Of a stretch of DNA of 38,973 nucleotides, positions 7,792 through 14,979 are shown one piece after another. Source of the stretch: Nesterenkonia alkaliphila (GTDB lineage Bacteria; Actinomycetota; Actinomycetes; Actinomycetales; Micrococcaceae); NCBI RefSeq assembly GCF_009758175.1, contig NZ_WRPM01000004.1, positions 1 through 38,973 on the forward strand, read 5' to 3'. The notes beneath the pieces were generated by a model. That model was not told the origin of the DNA and did no database searches. It worked only from the letters and a program-made list of their open reading frames with translations. The position numbers and the translations under genes were made by a program. Numbering within the stretch: position 1 is the stretch's first letter; each line of letters starts with the position of its first letter.

Positions 7792-8562
7792 TCAGGCGAA
7801 GAGCCAGAGCACCAGAACCAGAGCCGCTGTGTAGACCGGCATCATCAGGACCGGCACATAGCCCACCCACCGCACAGACTCAGCGCGGCGGTTCACGGCC
7901 TCCCGGTTCTCCAAGGGTGTGGCGACCATATCCTCGCTGAGGGTGGCGCTCCGCATGCGCAAAACGCCCCATACCGTGGTTATCGCCAGCATCAGCACAC
8001 CGAAGATCAGCAGCGGGATCGGTGCCAGCTCCAGCAGCGGGGTACGCAACAGGCCCACGGCCAAAGCCATGAGTGCCACCAGGGCTACGCCGCAGAGCAC
8101 CGCTGGCACAGGCCGGCGCACCACGAAACGCACGAGGCTCAACACGCGCCAGGTCATCAGAACAATGGCGGCCACGACAATGCCGAGCATGGTGATCTGT
8201 CCGGTACGGATGACCACCTCCTCGCCCTGGGTCAGCGGCGGCATGGCCCAGAGGATGGGCAGCATGCCGAAGATCTGCCCCAGGATGGGCACCACAGTCA
8301 TCAGTTGCGGCGTCTCCCGCTGCGCGAGCTCGGGCAGCTGGAGCTGCTGGGCATAGTCCGCCGGAGTTCCGAAGGACTCTGCGGCAGTCTCCCCGGCCTC
8401 AGCGCAGTGCGAATCCACCTCTGCTAGCGTCTCGCCGATGGACTTTCCTGAGGCTCCGCGCAGCCGCAGCTCCACGGTGAGCTCCTGAGCCCACACCGGG
8501 TCTACATGGGGTGCAAGTTCCCGCTCGAAGCGATACTTCCGTGGGCTAGGTGTTCCGGTCAT
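7792..8562 (-). CDS. HAAS-domain membrane protein, partner of the PadR regulator
   Basis: The first 80 or so residues form a soluble helical domain (VELRLRGASGKSIGETLAEV, then ESFGTPADYAQQL) of the HAAS/DUF1700-like type that is regularly encoded next to PadR regulators. About five or six hydrophobic segments follow between residue 88 and the C-terminus. The gene overlaps the PadR stop by ATGA. It also has a near-perfect Shine-Dalgarno (AAGGAGG) inside the last PadR codons, so it is both coupled and independently well initiated. The pair is probably under one PadR-controlled promoter. Function is unknown; such proteins are thought to affect membrane or stress physiology. Confidence 0.75.
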   Translation of the reverse strand: MTGTPSPRKYRFERELAPHVDPVWAQELTVELRLRGASGKSIGETLAEVDSHCAEAGETAAESFGTPADYAQQLQLPELAQRETPQLMTVVPILGQIFGMLPILWAMPPLTQGEEVVIRTGQITMLGIVVAAIVLMTWRVLSLVRFVVRRPVPAVLCGVALVALMALAVGLLRTPLLELAPIPLLIFGVLMLAITTVWGVLRMRSATLSEDMVATPLENREAVNRRAESVRWVGYVPVLMMPVYTAALVLVLWLFA

Positions 8563-8912
8563 TGTTCCTCCTTATGCGCTGCTGGCTCGAGAATCTGCTC
8601 TATCACCTGGGCGAAGCTCTGCCACTGCCGGCTCATGTCCTGGAGAGACCGGTGCCCCTCCTCGGTGAGGCGGTAGTACTTGCGCCCTGGGCCGCCCTCA
8701 CCCGGCCGCCACTCGATCTCCACCCTCCCGGAGGCCTCAAACCGTTTGAGCATCGGATACAGCGTTCCGCCTTTGACGGTACCGAGTCCTCCGAGAGCGA
8801 GCCTGGCAGAGACCTCATAGCCATAGGTTGGGCCATCGGCCAGGATGCGCAGAGTGCAGAGCTCCAAGACACCCCGGAGCCACTGCCCCGGCCATTCTTG
8901 TTCTGAACTCAT
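8559..8912 (-). CDS. PadR-family transcriptional regulator
   Basis: This 117-residue winged-helix regulator carries the PadR signature: LRGVLELCTLRILADGPTYGYE at the N-terminus, then GTLYPMLKRFEASG and GRKYYRLTEEG in the wing. The short C-terminal helix (SLQDMSRQWQSFAQVIEQIL) is the dimerisation element. It is the first gene of a two-gene unit with the HAAS-type membrane protein. A perfect palindrome covers its promoter, which fits autorepression. The ATG at 8912 has no upstream ribosome binding site, and a candidate -10 ends only six bases before it, so the mRNA may be leaderless. Confidence 0.92.
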   Translation of the reverse strand: MSSEQEWPGQWLRGVLELCTLRILADGPTYGYEVSARLALGGLGTVKGGTLYPMLKRFEASGRVEIEWRPGEGGPGRKYYRLTEEGHRSLQDMSRQWQSFAQVIEQILEPAAHKEEQ

Positions 8913-8914
8913 AT

Positions 8915-8935
8915 CTAGATAGTACAGCTATCTAG
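8915..8935. promoter_or_regulatory. Perfect palindromic operator of the PadR unit
   Basis: CTAGATAG (8915-8922) and CTATCTAG (8928-8935) are exact inverted repeats separated by TACAG. The site starts two bases before the PadR ATG and covers its candidate -10. Position and symmetry fit autoregulation by the dimeric PadR protein. Confidence 0.7.
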
Positions 8936-8947
8936 TCAGCCACGCAA
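8919..8947 (-). promoter_or_regulatory. Candidate leaderless promoter of the PadR unit
   Basis: On the minus strand TTGCGT (8947-8942) and TACTAT (8924-8919) are 17 bases apart. Six bases separate the -10 from the ATG at 8912, which would place the transcription start at or next to the A of the start codon. Confidence 0.45.
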
Positions 8948-8982
8948 TCTAGCTTGGGACCAGGCAGCACGGCAGACACAAA

Positions 8983-9024
8983 TGGCTGAGGCACCCTGCT
9001 CTTTCGAGTAGGGTGCCTCAGCCA
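8983..9024. terminator. Long bidirectional-type hairpin terminator
   Basis: TGGCTGAGGCACCCT (8983-8997) and AGGGTGCCTCAGCCA (9010-9024) are perfect 15-base inverted repeats. The 12-base centre can pair four more steps around a TTTC loop. The minus strand continues into the T-rich TTTGTGTCTG. It lies between the end of the TIGR01906 gene and the PadR promoter, so it probably stops read-through from that gene. Confidence 0.75.
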
Positions 9025-9094
9025 TAGCACGGGGTCAGGTGCCGGGACCGGAACCGTGACTCATCCAGCACTGATGTGCCGGGAAACAGACTCG

Positions 9095-10447
9095 CTAGCC
9101 CTTGGCGGCCTCCGCCTCCAGCTCCTCGCGGGCTTTGGCCAGCTTGCGCTCCTGGACCTCGGCAAGCCGCTGGGCACGGCGCTCGCGGCGGCGCTTGGTG
9201 GGCCAGGTGATCAGCAGGGTGATCAGGCTCAGCAGGAGCAGCAGCGCGGCAAGCCAGATCCCAGCATCGATCCAGAACTGCTCCGGGTAGAGGCGGATCA
9301 ACGCCGACTCCGAGGAGAAGCTCCAGTTCCCCTGAGGGAAGAAGAGGTTATGGAACTCAGTGAAGAACCGGTCCCAGCCGATCACGAATGGAGTGACCAC
9401 ACCAGCTATCAGCAGGCCAATCGTGGCCCAGGCGCCAGCAAAGAGCCCACGGGCGAGGCCACCGGGCCGCCAAGCGCGCAGCATCAGGGCCAGCAGCAGG
9501 GTGATCAGCAGCAGACCGACACCGATGATCATCGCGTACCAGACCAGGATCTTCACATCCGCCATATGTGAGACTTCAGCCTCAGTGAACAGCGGCTCTC
9601 CGCCCGGTGCAAGCTCGGCCAGGTAGCGGGAGTCTGCGGCATTGAGCAGGAAATCGGTGCCGTAGGAGCCGTAGAGCAGCCGCTCGCGCAGTTCCCAGCC
9701 GCCCGGATCATCCGGGAAGCCCGGCCGCCAGTACGTGGCCAACAGGAACAGCGGGCTGGCGATCACACGGATGGCCAGCACAATGAACAGGATCGGAGTG
9801 AAGATGGCAATAAGCACCGTGAAGAACCGAGAGACTCCCCGCTTGTCCTTCTCCACCAGCTCCTGCAGCTCACTGTCATCAGCCAGCTCAGCCGGGCGTT
9901 CGTGGCGGGCCGAAGGTGCCGAGGGCGCCGGGCTGCTGCCAAAGTTCAGGGCCCCGGCCCGTTCTGGCGTAGCAGCGGCCTCGGCTGGCTTCTGAGCCGG
10001 GGGCACGGCAGCTCCGGTTTGCCGCTCTCGCGGCAGCGCCGTGGTGCTCTGCTCATCACGCATCGGCAGCGCTGTGGTCTGCTGCTCATCGGCAGAGGAG
10101 ACAGGCTCTGGGCTCCTGCTTCTCCGGCCTGCTGTGTTCTCCGGGCTGCTCGCCGGGGGGCTGCTGACCGGTGGAACGATGGCGGTGGGCGCATCGTCGG
10201 CAGTCTCGGGGACAGAGCCGGCGGGGGCGGCGTCGTTGCTGCGCTCACGCCCCTCACGCGCCTCGGGAGATTCCTCGCCTGCGCGGGCCTCCTCCCGGCT
10301 CAGCCGGGCGTCCGCTGCCTGATCCTCGGCAAGGTGGTCCTCGGGGAAGTCAGGTTCATCGGAGACGAAGGCTCCGTAGTCCAGGCCGGACTCGAACTCC
10401 TTCTCCTCCGCCGCACTCTGGCGGTTGTCCTCAGGATTCTGGCTCAT
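9095..10447 (-). CDS. TIGR01906/DUF1461-type integral membrane protein with long disordered N-terminus
   Basis: The 450-residue protein begins with about 200 residues of acidic, Pro/Ala/Ser-rich sequence with no predicted fold. The TIGR01906 membrane domain follows: a helix at roughly 210-235 (FTVLIAIFTPILFIVLAIRV), an extracytoplasmic loop with LFTEAEVSHMADVK (the family's hallmark), and three further helices. A basic, Ala/Glu-rich coiled-coil tail ends the protein. I chose the ATG at 10447 because GAGAGG lies six bases before it; an in-frame start at 10468 lacks such a site. The function of the family is unknown. The strong hairpin at 8983-9024 is its likely terminator. The gene lies 110 bp downstream of SpoIIM and may share its transcript. 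Confidence 0.82.
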   Translation of the reverse strand: MSQNPEDNRQSAAEEKEFESGLDYGAFVSDEPDFPEDHLAEDQAADARLSREEARAGEESPEAREGRERSNDAAPAGSVPETADDAPTAIVPPVSSPPASSPENTAGRRSRSPEPVSSADEQQTTALPMRDEQSTTALPRERQTGAAVPPAQKPAEAAATPERAGALNFGSSPAPSAPSARHERPAELADDSELQELVEKDKRGVSRFFTVLIAIFTPILFIVLAIRVIASPLFLLATYWRPGFPDDPGGWELRERLLYGSYGTDFLLNAADSRYLAELAPGGEPLFTEAEVSHMADVKILVWYAMIIGVGLLLITLLLALMLRAWRPGGLARGLFAGAWATIGLLIAGVVTPFVIGWDRFFTEFHNLFFPQGNWSFSSESALIRLYPEQFWIDAGIWLAALLLLLSLITLLITWPTKRRRERRAQRLAEVQERKLAKAREELEAEAAKG

Positions 10448-10557
10448 GATTCGCCTCTCGACACGCATTACTGGCCAGAATCAACAGTAGAGCCCGGAAC
10501 GGCATCAGGCCCGGAACGCGCCCGGCAAGTTGCGGAATCGGCCCCAGGGCAGGGGGA

Positions 10558-11556
10558 TCAGGCCGTCAGTTCATGATTGCCGGAGTCATAGCGACCCAGA
10601 TCCCCGCTCACTCCTGCCTGGTGGGCGCGCCGGCCCAGCACCAAGGCGTAGGCCCAATAGGCGGCCAGCACCAGCGCGCCGATGCCGATCCGCAGCCAGT
10701 CCGGCCAGGGGGCGGGGGTGACAAAGCCTTCCACGATGCCCGATATCAGCAGGACCAGGCAGAGGCCCAATGCCACAGTGATCAAGCGCCGGGCCTCCTC
10801 CGCTACCGAGGTCAGCCGCCGCTTCTGCCCGGGAGCCACCCAGGACCAGAAGATGCGCAGGCCCGCTGCAGCGGCGACGAAAACCGCTGTCATCTCCATC
10901 AGGCCGTGCGGCAGGATATTGAGCCAGAACGAGGCCGCGGCGTCCTGTTCGTACATCACTCCCGCCGCTACGCCCAAGTTGACCGCGTTGAGCCCCAGAA
11001 TCGCAATCGGCCAGATGCCAGTGACCCCGAAGGCCACGCACTGAGCTGCGATCCAGGCGTTATTGGTCCACACCTGAGAGGCGAATGCGGAACTGGGGTG
11101 CTCAGAGTAGTAGTTGACGAAGTCCTCCTGGGCGTACTGCTCCCGAGCCGCCTCAGGCATGATCAGGTCGATCTGCGGATGGTGGTGGATCCAGTACCCG
11201 GTGGCCGCGGCCAGCCCGATGAATGCCGCTGCGATGAACACAGTCAGCCAGCGCAGCCGGTAGAAGGCTACCGGGAGAGCCTGGGTGAAGAAGTATGCAG
11301 TTGCTGTGAAGGCATTCTCACCTGTCCCGGTCAGATGCGCCCGAGCCCGGCCGATCCGCGCAGAGAGCTGGGCGGCCACTGGGGAATCAGGCTCCACCGC
11401 TTGGATCATCGACAGGTGGGTCGAAGCCCGTTGGTAGAGCACGAGCATCTCATCGGCCTCTGCCGCAGAGAGCCGGCGCCTGGAGGCCAGCCGGTCGAGG
11501 CGGTCCCATTGCGGTTGGTGCACCGCGATAAAGGCATCGATGTCCACGGGCTCCAC
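10558..11556 (-). CDS. SpoIIM (stage II sporulation protein M) family membrane protein
   Basis: The 332-residue protein opens with a soluble helical region (DIDAFIAVHQPQWDRLDRLA and LVLYQRASTHLSMIQA) followed by five to six membrane segments from about residue 100. NLGVAAGVMYEQDAA and NILPHGLMEMTAVFVAAAAGLRI are the conserved core of the SpoIIM/DUF95 family. In non-sporulating actinobacteria these proteins occur beside RDD proteins and MoxR/DUF58 genes and have no defined role. The RDD gene is divergent here. The start is uncertain: GTG at 11556 gives MEPVDIDAF, while the GTG at 11547 would give MDIDAF, matching homologues as I remember them. No good ribosome binding site precedes either start. 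Confidence 0.88.
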   Translation of the reverse strand: MEPVDIDAFIAVHQPQWDRLDRLASRRRLSAAEADEMLVLYQRASTHLSMIQAVEPDSPVAAQLSARIGRARAHLTGTGENAFTATAYFFTQALPVAFYRLRWLTVFIAAAFIGLAAATGYWIHHHPQIDLIMPEAAREQYAQEDFVNYYSEHPSSAFASQVWTNNAWIAAQCVAFGVTGIWPIAILGLNAVNLGVAAGVMYEQDAAASFWLNILPHGLMEMTAVFVAAAAGLRIFWSWVAPGQKRRLTSVAEEARRLITVALGLCLVLLISGIVEGFVTPAPWPDWLRIGIGALVLAAYWAYALVLGRRAHQAGVSGDLGRYDSGNHELTA

Positions 11557-11685
11557 ACTATATGGTGTAGGAGAAAGCGAGCGGGGCCCTGATATCGGGA
11601 CCTACACGAATGCGCCGCATACGGGTGGGCCATCTCAGGGAGGACCCGACTCAGTAGGCAGTAGTCAGGCGGAAGGCGAGCGAAC

Positions 11686-12501
11686 GTGCGTCATGTGGTC
11701 ACCGGGGAGGCAGTGACCCTCGACCTGCCCTCAGTCTCTGTGATCACCCGGGGTGCCTCGCTGCTGGTGGACCTGGTCATCTACTGGCTGGCCTTGGCTG
11801 GCATCTTCATGGGTCTGGGACAGTTCAGCTACCAAACGCAGCTGCAGCCCAGTCCCGCCGCGGTAGCAGCGATCAGCCTCTCTGTAGTGGTCGCGACGCT
11901 GGTGATCGCCCCCATCACCGTTGAGACGCTGACCCGGGGGCGGTCACTGGGCAAACTGATCTTCGGTGTGCGGGTGGTACGCGACGACGGCGGCTCGGTG
12001 AGGTTCCGGCACAGTCTTATCCGGGGCCTGGCCGGGTTCGCAGAGATCTATCTGACGTTGGGGCTGCTCCCGCTGCTGATCGGCATGTTCACTGAGCGGG
12101 GCAAGCGGTTGGGTGATGTGATGGCCGGGACTTACGCAATCCGGGTCAGACACCCCCGGGTGCGGCCGATGATGCTGCCGGTGCCTGCGCATATGGCGGC
12201 CTGGGCGCAGATCGCCGATATCGGCCAGATACCTGACGAGGTCGCGGCACGGGCGGCACGGCTGCTCCGCACCGTGGAGACCGGACGAAAGGTGGACCTG
12301 CCGGCGGTCAGCGCGATCAGTGACCGCCTCGCCGCCCAAATCCTGCGGCATGTGACACCGATGCCGCCCACTGCCTCCTCATTGGAGTTCCTGGCCGCAG
12401 TGATGGGTGAGCGGCGCAACCGAGAGTATCAGCGGGTGCGCGCCCAGCAGGCCCGCGCTGAGCACCTTCACCAACGCATTCACGCCCTGCCCTACGCCTG
12501 A
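11686..12501 (+). CDS. RDD family membrane protein
   Basis: The 271-residue protein contains an RDD domain. Arg-Gly-Ala and Leu-Val-Asp near residues 22-30 mark the first helix (LLVDLVIYWLALAGIFMGL), a second helix follows near 62-85, and GRSLGKLIFGVRVVRDDGG is the conserved loop. A third segment ends at about residue 145 with GKRLGDVMAGTYAIR. The C-terminal 120 residues are soluble and helical. Some RDD proteins affect ion exchange or secretion, but most have unknown roles. The start is GTG with GGAAGG upstream. It is divergent from the SpoIIM gene, a pairing seen in many actinobacteria, and a hairpin-rich repeat island lies behind it. Confidence 0.88.
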   Translation: MRHVVTGEAVTLDLPSVSVITRGASLLVDLVIYWLALAGIFMGLGQFSYQTQLQPSPAAVAAISLSVVVATLVIAPITVETLTRGRSLGKLIFGVRVVRDDGGSVRFRHSLIRGLAGFAEIYLTLGLLPLLIGMFTERGKRLGDVMAGTYAIRVRHPRVRPMMLPVPAHMAAWAQIADIGQIPDEVAARAARLLRTVETGRKVDLPAVSAISDRLAAQILRHVTPMPPTASSLEFLAAVMGERRNREYQRVRAQQARAEHLHQRIHALPYA

Positions 12502-12517
12502 GACTCCCCGATCAGCA

Positions 12518-12572
12518 CCGCTGTTTTCCGCTTAAACCGGCTCAAATTGGCGTGATACGCCGAAAACAGCGG
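12518..12572. repeat. Inverted repeat with inner hairpin
   Basis: CCGCTGTTTTC (12518-12528) is repeated exactly in reverse complement as GAAAACAGCGG (12562-12572). Inside lies a second stem, GGCGT-GAT-ACGCC at 12549-12561. It begins 17 bp after the RDD stop codon, so it may act as its terminator. It could also be one end of a small repeat element. Confidence 0.7.
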
Positions 12573-12604
12573 GTCTCGGCAGCCTATGAGCGGAGTGCTC
12601 GCGC

Positions 12605-12692
12605 TGCGTGCCCTCAGGCACGCCACCAGCCTTCAGGCGGGATGGCCGGCGCAAGCCGGCCGAGAGCCGAGCGCGGCGTGTACGCGCCGGCG
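12605..12692. repeat. 88-bp structured direct repeat, copy 1
   Basis: This copy differs from the one at 12752-12839 at one base (G12640 versus T12787). It contains three stems: GCGTGCC-CTCA-GGCACGC (12606-12623), GGCCGGC-GCAA-GCCGGCC (12644-12661) and CGGCG-N6-CGCCG (12674-12689). The second has a GNRA-type tetraloop. This resembles a REP- or MITE-like intergenic element rather than coding DNA. Confidence 0.85.
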
Positions 12693-12711
12693 CAGACCCG
12701 ACTGAGCCCAG

Positions 12712-12736
12712 GGAAGACCCGCTTGCGGAGTCTTCC
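12712..12736. repeat. Hairpin between the two repeat copies
   Basis: GGAAGAC (12712-12718) pairs with GTCTTCC (12730-12736), and the inner CCGC and GCGG extend the stem around a TT loop with one bulged A. It may belong to a larger repeat unit that includes the flanking 88-bp copies. Confidence 0.6.
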
Positions 12737-12751
12737 GAGGCGATTGAGGGT

Positions 12752-12839
12752 TGCGTGCCCTCAGGCACGCCACCAGCCTTCAGGCGTGATGGCCGGCGCA
12801 AGCCGGCCGAGAGCCGAGCGCGGCGTGTACGCGCCGGCG
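12752..12839. repeat. 88-bp structured direct repeat, copy 2
   Basis: This is the second copy, 147 bp downstream of the first and identical except for one base, with the same three stems. It ends nine bases before the ahcY stop codon, so it is immediately downstream of ahcY on the minus strand and could act as its terminator. Confidence 0.85.
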
Positions 12840-12847
12840 GGACCAAC

Positions 12848-14329
12848 TCAGTACCTGTAGTGGTCGGGCTTATACGGACCTGCGACATCCACCCCGAGGT
12901 ACTCCGCCTGCTCCTTGGTCAGTTCAGTGAGCTTCACACCCAGGGCATCCAGGTGGAGCCGGGCGACTTTCTCATCGAGCAGCTTGGGCAGCACATAGAC
13001 CTCAGTCTGGTAGGCATCGGGGCCCTGGTAGCCAGACTTATGCGATTTGGCGAACAGTTCAATCTGCGCCATGACCTGGTTGGTGAAGCTGGAGGACATC
13101 ACAAAGCTGGGATGGCCGGTGGCGTTGCCGAGATTGAGCAGACGCCCCTCGGAGAGCACAATGATGGAGCGCCCCCCGGTGTCTGGGAACACCCATTCGT
13201 GGACCTGGGGTTTGATCTCCACATTCTGGATGCCCGGTATCCGCTCCAAACCGGCGATATCGATCTCGTTGTCGAAATGACCCACATTGCCCACAATGGC
13301 CTTGTCCTTCATCCGCTGCATCTGCTCCGCAGTGATGATGTCCTTGCCGCCGGTGGTGGTGATGAAGATGTCCCCGGACTCCAGCACATCCTCGAGCCGA
13401 GCCACCTGATAGCCGTCCATCGCCGCCTGCAGGGCGTTGATCGGGTCGATCTCGGTGACCACCACCCGGGCACCCTGTCCGCGCAGCGCCTCAGCTGAGC
13501 CCTTGCCCACGTCTCCGTACCCGCAGACCACCGCGGTCTTGCCGGCGATCAGCACATCAGTGGCGCGCATGATGCCATCGGGCAGGGAGTGCCGGATGCC
13601 GTATTTGTTATCGAATTTGGACTTGGTCACCGAATCGTTGACGTTGATCGCCGGGAACAGCAGCTCACCCTCTCGGGCCAGCTGGTAGAGCCGGTTGACC
13701 CCGGTGGTCGTCTCCTCGGTGACTCCTGCGATCTGTTCGGCGATCCCGGTCCAGCGCCGGGGGTTCTCGGCCAGCGAGTCCCGCAGCGTCTGGAGGATGA
13801 TGGTGTATTCATGAGGATCATCAGCGGTGGCTGAGGGCACTGCCCCTACGGCCTCAAACTCCGCACCCTTATGCACCAGCAGTGTGGCGTCGCCGCCATC
13901 GTCGAGGATCATATTGGCTCCCTGGGCAGGGTCCCGGTCCACACCGGGCCAGGCGAAGATCTGCGTAGCGGTCCACCAGTAGTCCTCGAGAGTCTCGTTC
14001 TTCCAGGCAAAGACCGGCACACCCTGTGGGTTCTCTGGCGTGCCGTGGGGGCCTACCACCACTGCGGCGGCGGCCTCGTCCTGGGTGGAGAAGATATTGC
14101 AGCTGGCCCAGCGCACCTGAGCACCCAGAGCCACCAGGGTCTCTATGAGCACCGCGGTCTGCACGGTCATATGCAGCGAACCGGCGATCCGGGCTCCGGC
14201 CAGCGGCTGGGCGTCAGCGTATTCCCTGCGCAGACTCATCAGCCCGGGCATCTCGTGCTCAGCCAACCGGATCTGGTGGCGGCCGGCTTCATGCAGGGAG
14301 ATATCAGCAATCTTGTAATCGAAGCTCAT
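12848..14329 (-). CDS. ahcY: Adenosylhomocysteinase (S-adenosyl-L-homocysteine hydrolase)
   Basis: The 493-residue enzyme reversibly splits S-adenosylhomocysteine into adenosine and homocysteine, removing the product inhibitor of methyltransferases. It has the full family layout: [13 protein letters not shown] at the N-terminus, [13 protein letters not shown] and [13 protein letters not shown] in the catalytic domain, [13 protein letters not shown], the NAD-binding [20 protein letters not shown], and the C-terminus [10 protein letters not shown]. Length is normal for the bacterial and mycobacterial form, which has an insertion of about 40 residues. The ATG overlaps the stop of the Trm112-like gene by four bases, so it is the last gene of the whiB-led minus-strand cluster. 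No SAH riboswitch can precede it because there is no leader. Assignment is secure. Confidence 0.98.
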   Translation of the reverse strand: MSFDYKIADISLHEAGRHQIRLAEHEMPGLMSLRREYADAQPLAGARIAGSLHMTVQTAVLIETLVALGAQVRWASCNIFSTQDEAAAAVVVGPHGTPENPQGVPVFAWKNETLEDYWWTATQIFAWPGVDRDPAQGANMILDDGGDATLLVHKGAEFEAVGAVPSATADDPHEYTIILQTLRDSLAENPRRWTGIAEQIAGVTEETTTGVNRLYQLAREGELLFPAINVNDSVTKSKFDNKYGIRHSLPDGIMRATDVLIAGKTAVVCGYGDVGKGSAEALRGQGARVVVTEIDPINALQAAMDGYQVARLEDVLESGDIFITTTGGKDIITAEQMQRMKDKAIVGNVGHFDNEIDIAGLERIPGIQNVEIKPQVHEWVFPDTGGRSIIVLSEGRLLNLGNATGHPSFVMSSSFTNQVMAQIELFAKSHKSGYQGPDAYQTEVYVLPKLLDEKVARLHLDALGVKLTELTKEQAEYLGVDVAGPYKPDHYRY

Positions 14330-14493
14330 TCAGTGTCCTTGAGAAGTCTGGGGACCCCGCCCTGGATCCGGTAGCGGCGGGTGTCATCGGTGAGGGCTAC
14401 CAGCTCATCGCCCTGCTGGCGCAATCGGCTGCCGGTGGCCGGGCAGCGCAGGATTTCCAGTACGGCGGGGTCGATCACTGGGGTATCGGGCAT
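14326..14493 (-). CDS. Trm112-like (UPF0434) small protein lacking most zinc cysteines
   Basis: This 55-residue protein has the Trm112 fold pattern: [15 protein letters not shown], then [12 protein letters not shown]. Trm112 proteins activate methyltransferases in many organisms. Typical members have two CxxC pairs; here only one Cys remains, so zinc binding is unlikely. This degenerate form is, as I recall, common in actinobacteria. I chose the ATG at 14493, which starts just before the conserved region; an upstream in-frame ATG at 14541 would add 16 Ser/Pro-rich residues. It overlaps ahcY by ATGA. The coupling to a gene of the methylation cycle fits a methyltransferase-helper role, which is inference. 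Confidence 0.75.
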   Translation of the reverse strand: MPDTPVIDPAVLEILRCPATGSRLRQQGDELVALTDDTRRYRIQGGVPRLLKDTE

Positions 14494-14559
14494 GGGTTCC
14501 AGACTACCTGGTGAGCTCAGGGACGACGCCGCCGCCGGCACTGGACCGGGATCGGCACC

Positions 14560-14925
14560 TCATTCCCGAATGAGCCGGAGATGACCGCGGCTGATGCCGG
14601 CCCCTGCTTCCGGGGCGGCCAAGGGGGCCGGTGCCTGCCGGGCCGCTGGGGTCACTGCCGGCTGCCGGGGTTCACGGACCGCCTCGGCCAGGGCCAGCAG
14701 GTCGCCATCGTCATTCTGCGGGCTGGCATAGTCCAGGCGGAGCACCTCCCAGCCACGCGGTGCGCTCACGGCATCGGCATGCGCGGTACAGAGGTCGTAG
14801 CTGTGCGGCTCGGCGTAGACGCTGATCGGCCCGACCACCACTGTGGAATCGGCATAGGAGTAGGTCAGCGTGGCTACGGCCGACGCTTCACAGCTTGCTT
14901 TGGTGCAACGGCGTTTGGAGTCCAC
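14560..14925 (-). CDS. DUF3499 family protein
   Basis: The 121-residue protein starts with a compact region holding CTKASC and, 40 residues on, DLCTAHAD. These Cys and His residues look like a small metal-binding knuckle. The conserved stretches SYADSTVVVGPI, EPHSYDLC and RGWEVLRLDY define DUF3499, a family limited to actinobacteria. The C-terminal 50 residues are Ala/Pro-rich and probably disordered. In Mycobacterium tuberculosis the equivalent gene lies close to whiB2 (Rv3258c and Rv3260c, from memory), and here too it is downstream of a whiB gene. Function is unknown. Confidence 0.85.
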   Translation of the reverse strand: MDSKRRCTKASCEASAVATLTYSYADSTVVVGPISVYAEPHSYDLCTAHADAVSAPRGWEVLRLDYASPQNDDGDLLALAEAVREPRQPAVTPAARQAPAPLAAPEAGAGISRGHLRLIRE

Positions 14926-14979
14926 GGGAGTTGAGCCTACCCAGCCTTCACTCAGATTCCTGGGATTTTGAGCTCCGGG

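Larger units (their letters stand above)
12502..12847. other. Hairpin-rich repeat island between convergent genes
   Basis: This 346-bp gap between the ends of the RDD gene and ahcY holds no credible gene. Both strands have open frames through it, but they simply translate the repeats into Arg/Ala/Gly-rich protein. In order it contains an 11-bp inverted repeat, an 88-bp repeat copy, a separate hairpin (12712-12736) and the second 88-bp copy. All elements can fold into stems, so the region probably terminates transcription from both sides in addition to whatever mobile or structural origin it has. Confidence 0.75.

Noticed and set aside
11555-11568. Small dyad ACAC-N6-GTGT with a TATAGT box abutting the SpoIIM start
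   Set aside because: The arms are only four bases and no -35 fits either strand, so I do not call it a promoter or operator.
12532-13498. Open frames through the repeat island encoding repeated Arg/Ala/Gly-rich peptides on both strands
   Set aside because: They translate the two 88-bp structured repeats in arbitrary frames. One runs on into the antisense of ahcY. There is no start signal or family match.
14320-14560. Possible SAH riboswitch ahead of ahcY
   Set aside because: ahcY overlaps the preceding gene by four bases, so there is no untranslated leader to hold a riboswitch.
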